A DNA stretch of 64,000 nt from Chaera sp964544355. GTDB lineage: Bacteria; Patescibacteriota; Saccharimonadia; Saccharimonadales; Saccharimonadaceae. Within the stretch, counting starts at the first letter, position 1. Every line of letters starts with the position of its first letter. The translations under genes were made by a program, and so were the position numbers. Positions 35,126-41,887 of the stretch are shown piece after piece. The notes beneath the pieces are model-generated. The model worked only from the letters and a program-made list of their open reading frames with translations. It was not told the DNA's origin and ran no database searches. The stretch lies in the NCBI GenBank assembly GCA_964544355.1, contig CAZJAI010000001.1, forward strand, positions 62,001-126,000, in the 5' to 3' direction.

Positions 35126-35202
35126 CGGGATGTGGCGCAGTCCGGTAGCGCACACGGCTGGGGGCCGTGGGGTCGCAGGTTCAAATCCTGTCATCCCGAC
35201 CA
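35126..35202 (+). tRNA. tRNA-Pro (anticodon GGG)
   Basis: Acceptor CGGGATG pairs with CATCCCG. Stem CACGG/CCGTG carries loop CTGGGGG (GGG), and CCA is encoded. It starts 30 nt after the candidate RNA and may be co-transcribed with it. Confidence 0.93.
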
Positions 35203-35251
35203 CTGTTAAAAATACTATGTTTTTAAATCAAGAATAATGTAGGTCAGCGTT

Positions 35252-36121
35252 ATGAAACAAAGAGTTTACATCAAAGTTATTCTGAAACAGGACGGCAAGG
35301 TTCTGCTGATTCTCCCGTCTGGCCGCCACGACAAAGGCAGAGCTCTGTACGAACTGCCGGGTACGCGAGTGTTGCCCGGGCAGCATCCGCTGGACAGCCT
35401 AAGGAATTATATGGCCGACCACCTAAACATTGAACTGGAAACCGTTCAGCTGGATGACGTATTGAGTAATATCAGGGCACTACCCGAGCCGTCGCAAACT
35501 ATTACTCTGGTGTATCAGGCAAGTGTTGCCGCTTATGCGCGCAAAATCAAACTAAGCCCTTCTATCGAAAAATACGTATGGATAGAGCTGAAAAAAATAC
35601 AACTCGATAAAGTAACTGAAGATACCGCTTTGGCGCTGCAGTTAAAATCTGCTAGCTATCGCAAAGAAGAATTATCGTATAAAGAACAACTACACGTTGC
35701 AAAAACGACACCACACTCGTATCTAGTTATATATACGGATGGGGGTTCGCGGGGTAATCCCGGCCCGTCCGCTACCGGTTTCGTGATTCTCGACGAGAGT
35801 GAAAACTATCTGTACGAAGGCGGCAGCTATTTGGGCATCACCACCAACAATCAAGCAGAGTACCAAGCGGTTTTGCAGGCCATGGAAAAGGCTAAAGAAA
35901 TGGGAGCCAGGCAGATAGATTTTAGATTGGACAGCTTGTTGGTGGTCAATCAGCTGAGCGGCATATACCAGATTAAAAATCGTGATCTTTGGCCGATTTT
36001 TGAAAGAATTAAACAACTTTCCGGGCATTTCGACAAAGTGTCGTACCGGCATGTTAAGCGAGAATACAACAGGCTAGCCGACGGAATGGTGAACAAGGTT
36101 TTGGATGAGCACAAGCTTTAA
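35252..36121 (+). CDS. Nudix-like domain fused to ribonuclease HI
   Basis: 289 aa. Residues 1 to about 130 look like a Nudix fold (VYIKVILKQDGKVLLILPSGRHDKG, ELPGTRVLPGQHP), but the catalytic box GX5EX7REUXEEXGU is degraded: LRNYMADHLN stands where REUXEE is expected. Residues about 155-289 are RNase HI with YTDGGSRGNPGPSATG, NNQAEYQAVL, FRLDSLLVVNQL and a final NRLADGMVN, which supply the acidic DEDD residues. The RNase HI half should cut RNA in RNA-DNA hybrids. The Nudix half may serve as a binding domain. Confidence 0.85.
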   Translation: MKQRVYIKVILKQDGKVLLILPSGRHDKGRALYELPGTRVLPGQHPLDSLRNYMADHLNIELETVQLDDVLSNIRALPEPSQTITLVYQASVAAYARKIKLSPSIEKYVWIELKKIQLDKVTEDTALALQLKSASYRKEELSYKEQLHVAKTTPHSYLVIYTDGGSRGNPGPSATGFVILDESENYLYEGGSYLGITTNNQAEYQAVLQAMEKAKEMGARQIDFRLDSLLVVNQLSGIYQIKNRDLWPIFERIKQLSGHFDKVSYRHVKREYNRLADGMVNKVLDEHKL

Positions 36122-36170
36122 GCATCAAAGCATTGATTATTCACCGCATTTAGTTTATTATCTGTAATAA

Positions 36171-36524
36171 GCCAGATTATCAGGTAGTCGCTCCGCTTAT
36201 GGCGGAGAGGAAAGTCCGGGCAGCACAGGACAAGGCAGTTGCTAACGGCAACCGGAGGCGACTCTAGGGAAAGTGCCACAGAAACAATACCGCCTCGTAC
36301 TCCAAGCGGGGTAAGGGTGAAAAGAGTGGGGTAAGAGCCCACAGCGACGCGCGGCGACGCGTGAAGATGGTAAACCCTGTCTGCTGCAAGGCGGCTTGCT
36401 TTCCGCCCGAACAGGGCGGTGACGGTCCGTCAGGCGAGCCAAATAGACCGCTAGAGCGCGCGGGCGACTGCGCGACAAGATAGATGACTATCTAAAACAG
36501 AACCCGGCTTACAGGTAGTCTGGT
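36171..36524 (+). ncRNA. rnpB: RNase P RNA
   Basis: It contains GAGGAAAGTCCGGGC (conserved region I), AGGGTGAAA, GGTAAACCC, GACGGTCCG-type sequence and the 3' CAGAACCCGGCTTA element. P1 forms from CCAGA (36172-36176) and TCTGG (36519-36523). About 354 nt. It is the catalytic RNA for tRNA 5' maturation. Confidence 0.95.
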
Positions 36525-36559
36525 AAATAACTCCCGCTTTTCAAGGCGGGAGTTATTTT
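36525..36559 (+). terminator. Terminator after rnpB
   Basis: AAATAACTCCCGC (36525-36537) pairs with GCGGGAGTTATTT (36546-36558) around an 8-nt loop, ending in a T-rich tail. It is symmetrical enough to act also for the convergent infC operon. Confidence 0.9.
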
Positions 36560-36585
36560 ATTAAGTACTGAAATTGGATCAGGCT

Positions 36586-36927
36586 TTATTTTATGTTTTT
36601 GACTAACGCCGCGAATATGTTTGGCTCGTTGACTGCCAGCTCGGCTAATGTCTTGCGGTCTAATTCGATACTAGCCTTGCTCATATCGGCTATCAGTTTT
36701 GAGTAAGTAGTGCCGTTCTCTCTGGCAGCGGCATTGATCCGTTCTATCCATAAGCTGCGCAAATCTCTTTTTTTGGTCCTTCGGTCGCGGTAGGCATATT
36801 GCAGAGCCTTAATAACAGCCTGTTTAGCTAGCCTGAAAGAGCGCCGTCTGGCATGCTGCATGCCAGAGGCTAGTTTTAGAATTTTACGGTGGCGCCGCTT
36901 AGTGGTTACGCCTCTTTTCACTCGCAT
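36586..36927 (-). CDS. rplT: 50S ribosomal protein bL20
   Basis: 113 aa. MRVKRGVTTKRRHRKILKLA and the conserved LWIERINAAARENGTTYSKL are diagnostic. It is the last gene of infC-rpmI-rplT, 4 bp after rpmI. In other bacteria L20 represses this operon through leader RNA; no matching leader structure was identified here. Confidence 0.97.
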   Translation of the reverse strand: MRVKRGVTTKRRHRKILKLASGMQHARRRSFRLAKQAVIKALQYAYRDRRTKKRDLRSLWIERINAAARENGTTYSKLIADMSKASIELDRKTLAELAVNEPNIFAALVKNIK

Positions 36928-36931
36928 ATCG

Positions 36932-37126
36932 TTAAACTCCCAGTACTTTCTTTAATTTGCGGGCTATGGAGCCGCTTAGAACGGCTTTATGCCTGATATT
37001 GCGCTTGCGGGATTCGCTCTTCTTGGCCAGAAAATGGCCGCCAAAAGCCCGGTCGCGCAGAAGCTTCCCTGATGGCGTTCGTCGGACGCGTTTCGCTGTC
37101 CCTCGATGTGTTTTAAGTTTTGGCAT
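36932..37126 (-). CDS. rpmI: 50S ribosomal protein bL35
   Basis: 64 aa. MPKLKTHRGTAKRVRRTPSGK and KSESRKRNIRHKAVLS match L35. It overlaps the 3' end of infC by 14 bp, suggesting coupled translation. Confidence 0.96.
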   Translation of the reverse strand: MPKLKTHRGTAKRVRRTPSGKLLRDRAFGGHFLAKKSESRKRNIRHKAVLSGSIARKLKKVLGV

Positions 37127-37634
37127 TATTACTCCTTATGACTATCGCTAGGTTTCTGCCGGCCATTTGCGGCTTTTGGTCTACTGTCGCGCAATCGGCC
37201 AGCATGGCGGCTACTTTATCCAGCAGCTCATACCCTAGCTCCTGGTGCGCCATTTCTCTACCCCTGAAGAAAGCCATTACCTTTACTTTATGTCCTTCTT
37301 CCAGAAATGAACGGATTTTACGCAGCTTGATTTCTAAGTCATTGGTACCGATTCTTAAGCCCAGCCGGATTTGTTTTAGCTCGGAAGCCTTAGCCTTTTT
37401 ACGGCTGCGCTGCTGTTCCTTAGTCCTCTGGTACCTGAACTTTCCCCAGTCCAATATTTTAGCGACTGGCGGAACGGCGCTGGGCGATATCTCTATTAAA
37501 TCCAGGCCGGCCCGTTCTGCTTCTAAAAGTGCTTCGCTGCGCGACAGGATACCCAACTGCGATCCATCGTGGGCGATTACTCGTAGTTGCGAAGCCTTAA
37601 TAGCTTCGTTTATACGAATTGGCTTGTTGTTAAT
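37113..37634 (-). CDS. infC: Translation initiation factor IF-3, probable ATT start
   Basis: The IF-3 N-terminal homology (INNKPIRINEAIKASQLRVI) runs upstream of the first conventional start (TTG 37556). The frame is closed by TAA further up, with no ATG, GTG or TTG between. The only codon with proper spacing to AAGGAG (8 nt) is ATT at 37634-37632. infC starting with AUU is known from E. coli and other bacteria, where IF-3 represses its own non-canonical start. 173 aa, with both IF-3 domains and the linker (GKFRYQRTKEQQRSRKKAK). Confidence 0.9.
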   Translation of the reverse strand: MNNKPIRINEAIKASQLRVIAHDGSQLGILSRSEALLEAERAGLDLIEISPSAVPPVAKILDWGKFRYQRTKEQQRSRKKAKASELKQIRLGLRIGTNDLEIKLRKIRSFLEEGHKVKVMAFFRGREMAHQELGYELLDKVAAMLADCATVDQKPQMAGRNLAIVIRSNNAKT

Positions 37635-37724
37635 AAAATAAGCTCCTTGATACTTGTTAAATTAAGTATTATTGCTTGATTTAGTATTTTACCAGATTGA
37701 AGTGGTGTTATCAACGTTCTGTCT

Positions 37725-39254
37725 TTAAGATTGGCGCATGCGGTAGTTAAGGGACTCCGCGATATGGCCTGCGTCAATTTTATCCTGATCCTGCAGGTCT
37801 GCAATAGTGCGAGCAACCTTGATGACCTTGAAGTAGGCCCTGGCCGATAACTGTAGCTTATCAGCCGCGCTATCCAGGAGTTGTTTGGTATCAAGATCTA
37901 ACGGCAGAAACCTCTTAACTTCGCTGCTGCTCAAAGAAGCGTTGGTTATGGTTTCTGAGCCGTATCTTTCGTTTTGGCGCATCCTGGCTTTGGCTACTCG
38001 CCGCTGCAGCTCCCGACTGGTTTGCTGAGAAGTATCGGTATCAGCCAGCAGCTTGGCCGGCTCGACCCGGGCAACGGGTACCACCATATCAATCCTGTCC
38101 AGCAGGGGGCCGGATAGCTTCTTCTGGTAAGTTGCAATTTGCTGGAACGTGCAACTACATTCTTTAACGGGATCACCAAGGTAGCCGCAGGGGCAGGGGT
38201 TTTTAGTGGCCACCAGCATAAAGTCAGCTGGATAGCTGACCCTCCAGGACGCCCTGCTGATATTGACCAAGCGGTTTTCCAGGGGCTGTCTTAAACTCTC
38301 CAGTGACGAGCGCGGGTATTCCGGCAATTCGTCCAAGAACAAAACACCTCGGTGAGCTAAACTGATCTCCCCTGGTTTGGCGTCTTTGCCGCCGCCGATT
38401 ATAGATATAAGGCTGGCGGTGTGATGGGGCGATCTGAACGGCCGGGTGGTGACTATTTCGTCGTCGGCTTCGCCGGCCAGGTTGTGCAGTTTGGTGACTT
38501 CTATAATTTCGGGGCGGCTTAAGGGCGGCAACAGCGACAACAGCGCTTGGGCAAGCATTGTCTTGCCGGCTCCCGGGGGACCGTCGAGCAGAATATTGTG
38601 GTGGCCGGCCGCCGCGATAGACAAAGATCGCTTCGCCTGCTCTTGCCCGTAAATGTGCTCGATTTTAATTTGAGCCTGAGCAGAAAACCGACCGGCCGGC
38701 AGGCGCCGTGCGGGGCGGCGAGATTTGGCATCAATTCGGGAATTTTCACCTTTTAACTCCAAGAACAGTTCCCGTAGGTGCCTTACCGGCTTAACTTCCA
38801 GTCCGTCTATCAATTGAGCTTGCTTAACGTTCTCAACCGGCAAAAACAGCGTCTTGATCCCGGCGCTTTTAATGGTTTGAGCTATATTAATGGCTCCAAC
38901 TATAGGCCTGACCGTTCCGTCCAGGGCCAGTTCTCCGGCGTATGCCCCCTGGTTGATTTGCTCGAGCGTCAACTGGCCGCTTACCGCCAGAATGGCCAAA
39001 GCCATCGGTAAGTCAAAATGCGCTCCGTCCTTGGGCAGGTTGGCTGGTGCCAAATTAATGGTTATTCTTTTGGGAGGAAATGTCAGATCACTGTTTTTAA
39101 TGGCGCTTCTTAATCGCTCTTTGGCCTCGTCTATAGCCTTATTGCCAAGACCCACTATCTGGAGAGTGGGCAAGCTGGAGGCGCTATCGCACTCTACCTC
39201 TATTAGGCACCCATCAAAACCCAATGTGGTTGCCGATATAGCCTGTGCAGTCAT
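37725..39254 (-). CDS. comM: ComM/YifB-type AAA+ ATPase
   Basis: 509 aa. The N-terminal Lon-protease-like (ChlI) domain has LPTLQIVGLGNKAIDEAKERL. The Mg-chelatase-type AAA+ core has Walker A LDGPPGAGKT (about residue 225), Walker B GVLFLDELPE and sensor region LVATKNPCPCGYLGD with a Cys cluster. The C-terminal Mg_chelatase_C domain ends YRMRQS. ComM is a branch-migration helicase that promotes integration of DNA taken up by natural transformation, consistent with the T4P genes here. It lies upstream of infC in the same direction with a 90-bp gap. Confidence 0.94.
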   Translation of the reverse strand: MTAQAISATTLGFDGCLIEVECDSASSLPTLQIVGLGNKAIDEAKERLRSAIKNSDLTFPPKRITINLAPANLPKDGAHFDLPMALAILAVSGQLTLEQINQGAYAGELALDGTVRPIVGAINIAQTIKSAGIKTLFLPVENVKQAQLIDGLEVKPVRHLRELFLELKGENSRIDAKSRRPARRLPAGRFSAQAQIKIEHIYGQEQAKRSLSIAAAGHHNILLDGPPGAGKTMLAQALLSLLPPLSRPEIIEVTKLHNLAGEADDEIVTTRPFRSPHHTASLISIIGGGKDAKPGEISLAHRGVLFLDELPEYPRSSLESLRQPLENRLVNISRASWRVSYPADFMLVATKNPCPCGYLGDPVKECSCTFQQIATYQKKLSGPLLDRIDMVVPVARVEPAKLLADTDTSQQTSRELQRRVAKARMRQNERYGSETITNASLSSSEVKRFLPLDLDTKQLLDSAADKLQLSARAYFKVIKVARTIADLQDQDKIDAGHIAESLNYRMRQS

Positions 39255-39301
39255 AATGCTTGGGCCTAATTAAAGCACCTCTAGAAAAACCGAGCAAGTC
39301 A

Positions 39302-39310
39302 TGTTATGCT
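39302..39310 (+). promoter_or_regulatory. Extended -10 of tmRNA
   Basis: TGTTATGCT (39302-39310) ends 10 nt before the mature tmRNA 5' end. No good -35 box was seen. Confidence 0.5.
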
Positions 39311-39320
39311 TTAGCTACGT

Positions 39321-39730
39321 GGGGCTGATTTAGCTTCGACGTTTGGTAGTTTAAGAATTAGTTTGCAGGCCGTGTGGCACCGGCGTTATCGGTCCAACCC
39401 ATAAACGCAACCAATTTAGTTGCCAAGGCTAAAAGCTTTGCTGCGTCATTAATGCCGCGCATGGCTTTAGCCCCAGCTACGGCTTAATTGCCGTTAGCCG
39501 CGAACCGGCAGCGCGCCATAGGCTGCCGGCAAGCGTCATATTTCTTTGGCTTTGTGCCTTTGGCGCATACCAAGGCGCCGGCACGAGAACCGTATTTGGT
39601 CGCTTGAAAAGCGGATTTTTGCCGATTTTTGACCAATTTTTGAGCGTAATTTAAGTAAAATCTGGACAAGCCTGTAGACGACTAACTCTTAACCGGACGG
39701 ACCGGGGTGCGATACCCCGCAGCTCCACCA
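39321..39730 (+). ncRNA. ssrA: tmRNA with an unusually long tag
   Basis: The 5' GGGGCTGATTTAGCTTCGACG is the tmRNA signature, and GGGGCTG pairs with CAGCTCC before the encoded ACCA. The resume codon is GCA 39407-39409. The frame encodes 26 residues, starting ATNLVAKAKSFAAS and ending MALAPATA, and stops at TAA 39485-39487. That TAA lies in the loop of a hairpin, GCTACGGC/GCCGTTAGC, where P5 holds the stop in E. coli, which supports the long frame. Most bacterial tags are roughly 8-20 aa. The T loop reads TGCGATA, with G in place of the usual second U. Confidence 0.93.
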
Positions 39731-39732
39731 AA

Positions 39733-39768
39733 AGGGACTTTCGGTCAATTCGAAGGTCTTTTTTGTTT
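39733..39768 (+). terminator. Terminator after tmRNA
   Basis: GACTTTCG (39737-39744) pairs with CGAAGGTC (39752-39759) with one mismatch, followed by TTTTTTG. Confidence 0.75.
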
Positions 39769-40676
39769 TGGACATCACCTTCTTAACCACTCCATACCGA
39801 AACGCAATCGTGGCGCAGATTTGAGCCTGTACCTTGAGAGCAATAAACGCCTGCCGACGTAAAACAACGGCCTGCGAGAAGCCGTTGTTTATTGTTATTT
39901 GGCTGTTTTTGTTTTTGGTCCCTGAGTAATTTTTTTATTCAAGGACTACCCCAATAATATGGCCGCAAAAGTCTAAAGTCAACAGTATTTTTCACATTAT
40001 ATTAATTATGTGGATAAGTACTGCAACGCCATGTTAAGTGGTTGTTTGACGGGACATGCAGCGACAATTTCATCGGCGCTTAAAATTTCATCGAAATATT
40101 AATGGTGCGGGTCGTCGTTGGCTCCTCGCAAGCAACGCGCTGTGCGTATCCAGGCTCGACGCAACTAGCCGCTAGGTGGCGTCAACGATACAGCATACCG
40201 GCGGGTGAGTGTGGGCTTTTCGTTTTAGCCGATGAACAACTATACGCGGCGTTTGGCTGTTAACGATTGTCCATCATGGCCTATAAGGCCGGTACACGAA
40301 CCTGCTTGTCCCAAATTCTTTATTTGTAAAAAATCATAAAAGTTGGCCCGACTTTCAAGTCTACCATTCTGATTCGCAATGTTGGCTGGAATTAAACCGC
40401 CAATATCGAAACACCATATGCGGCAGTCCTTGCGGGTGATTAATTTTTACTTTCTATCGACGTGATTGTTATTAGGGCAAACGAAACAGCTGGCCAGCTA
40501 AAAATGTAGTCAGCATCGTCGCGATGAAGTTTTTATGTGTTTTTGGATAGATAAATAGACCTTGGTGTAATAATTGTCGAGATACATCAGGTTAAATACA
40601 CAACAAAATACAGGCCAAGCTATCTGTTATTTTTTAAAAATGTAATAAATACTACGTTAATTATAAATACTAAGTA
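39769..40676. other. Gene-free stretch with hairpins and one DnaA box
   Basis: No open frame with coding character was seen. It holds a strong hairpin AAACAACGGC/GCCGTTGTTT (39862-39890), a second hairpin at 39917-39945, a duplicated AATTTCATCG near 40058-40107 and a perfect DnaA box TGTGGATAA at 40009-40017. One DnaA box is not enough to call an origin. The 3' third is AT-rich. Confidence 0.55.
39862..39893 (+). terminator. Terminator-like hairpin
   Basis: The perfect 10-bp stem AAACAACGGC/GCCGTTGTTT with a 9-nt loop is followed by ATTGTTATTT. No gene precedes it except tmRNA, so it may be a back-up terminator or the end of an unseen RNA. Confidence 0.5.
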
Positions 40677-40705
40677 TTGACCTAAGACCGGCCGGGTGGT
40701 ATAAA
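40677..40705 (+). promoter_or_regulatory. Strong sigma-70-like promoter of candidate RNA
   Basis: TTGACC (40677-40682), a 17-bp spacer and TATAAA (40700-40705). It is one of the best full promoters in the window and points into a gene-free, highly structured region. Confidence 0.7.
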
Positions 40706-40711
40706 AAGATT

Positions 40712-40941
40712 AAGCTTAAAAACAAAAAAGCTTAAAAAATTTTGACGAGTTTGGCGGCAAACCTGTGGTCGGGTAGTACGCAATGTGCTTCGCGGCCACA
40801 GAGATCCGCTAAAGCGGACAAGCTGTTTAGCAGCTCTTAGGCTAAGCAGCATTTGCTCTCAAAAAGAGAGCGGTCAGTCGCCTGAGCGACAAGCGCCCAA
40901 TATTTAATTAACTATCGGCGGATTTGTTGCTCAGGCTTTTT
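40712..40941 (+). ncRNA. Candidate novel multi-hairpin RNA
   Basis: Downstream of a strong promoter, consecutive stems follow: GTTTG/CAAAC (40749-40762), TGTGGTCG/CGGCCACA (40764-40800), TCCGC/GCGGA (40805-40818), AGCTG/CAGCT (40821-40835), CTTA/TAAG (40836-40846), GCTCTC/GAGAGC (40855-40871) and GTCGC/GCGAC (40877-40890). The last is mutually exclusive with a long terminator stem, GCCTGAGC (40880-40887) with GCTCAGGC (40929-40936), extended by ACAA/TTGT and CGCC/GGCG and followed by TTTTT. No known family was recognised. It could be a trans-acting sRNA or a long leader with attenuation ahead of the gene at 41007. Confidence 0.62.
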
Positions 40942-41006
40942 CAATTGGCTTTTTTGAGTAGAATGTTCAGGTTTGTGCTCCGTTTTAGGATAAACTGGAC
41001 TTTATT

Positions 41007-41387
41007 ATGAAAAGCAAGGCATTGCTGGTTGTCCTGTTGCCGGTCTTGTCGCTGGGCGCGCTTTTGATTGTCACCAACCTGACCAGCCCGCTGGCTGGCG
41101 GGCCCGCTGTTATTCTATTGGTGTTTATCCTTTTGTATTTGTTTTTTTTGCCGATATTCTATCTACTGCTCAATGCCTCGTTAGCCCTTTGGCGGCTAAT
41201 CTCTAGAAGGCACACGCCTAAAGCTAGACCGAATAGCCGGCGGCATTATTACATTGCTAGCGTACTTGCCTGTTTTCCGTTGTTCGTGCTGGCCCTTCAA
41301 TCCATAGGAGCGGTTAGGCCATTCGATATAGGCTTGGTAATGGTTTTTATAGCCCTGGCAGCTTTCTATATCGCCAAGCGGGCCTAG
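41007..41387 (+). CDS. Small multi-pass membrane protein, unknown
   Basis: 126 aa with four hydrophobic segments (about 5-24, 30-60, 80-98, 104-122) and a basic loop SRRHTPKARPNSRRH between helices 2 and 3. No family was recognised. A TAGGAT (40986-40991) may serve as -10. It lies 66 bp after the terminator of the candidate RNA. Confidence 0.65.
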   Translation: MKSKALLVVLLPVLSLGALLIVTNLTSPLAGGPAVILLVFILLYLFFLPIFYLLLNASLALWRLISRRHTPKARPNSRRHYYIASVLACFPLFVLALQSIGAVRPFDIGLVMVFIALAAFYIAKRA

Positions 41388-41431
41388 CTGGGTCATCTGT
41401 AAAATGCTATTGCTGTGCTATACTTTTGTCT

Positions 41432-41884
41432 ATGGAGCCACAGTTGCCAACACCCCGCCCATCACCAGAGGCGGGTAACTTGCCCAGGCCGGCGGAAATT
41501 CCTGCCACGGCGGCCAACGTGCCTTCGGTTGAAAAGCCACCAGGGACTGAGCGGCCTATTGCTCCCGCGGTCGAAAGCAAAGAATTCATAGCTAGTTCGC
41601 CGGCTGCCGGCGACCCGACATTGAGCGCCGCATCAGCACTACCAAGCCTGCCCGCCGTAGCGGCACCCTCTAATGGCACTGACAGTTCGGAGGCTGGTCC
41701 GGTGGCTAATCCTCCCGTAGCGGCCGACGAAGATCTTATCGAGAAGGAATGGGTAGTCAGAGCCAAAAAAATTATCAATGACACCAAAGACGACCCTTAT
41801 CACCAAGAACGGGAGGTGAGCAAACTGCAGGTCGATTATTTAAAGAAACGATTCGACAAAGATCTAAAGATCCCAGCAGATTAG
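41432..41884 (+). CDS. Ala/Pro-rich protein with conserved C-terminal segment
   Basis: 150 aa from ATG 41432. The first 95 residues are low-complexity Ala/Pro/Ser and probably disordered. The last 50 (DEDLIEKEWVVRAKKIINDT and the following helical stretch) are charged and structured. The extended -10 TGCTATACT (41416-41424) ends 7 nt before the ATG, so it is leaderless-like. It is 3 bp from the downstream ATPase gene, hence probably functionally linked to it. Confidence 0.72.
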   Translation: MEPQLPTPRPSPEAGNLPRPAEIPATAANVPSVEKPPGTERPIAPAVESKEFIASSPAAGDPTLSAASALPSLPAVAAPSNGTDSSEAGPVANPPVAADEDLIEKEWVVRAKKIINDTKDDPYHQEREVSKLQVDYLKKRFDKDLKIPAD

Positions 41885-41887
41885 CCC

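Noticed and set aside
39769..40676. Replication origin (oriC)
   Set aside because: Only one perfect DnaA box, no dnaA or dnaN nearby and no visible array of boxes.
41426..41431. TTG 41426 as start of the Ala/Pro-rich protein
   Set aside because: It lies 1-2 nt after the -10 box. ATG 41432 fits the leaderless spacing.
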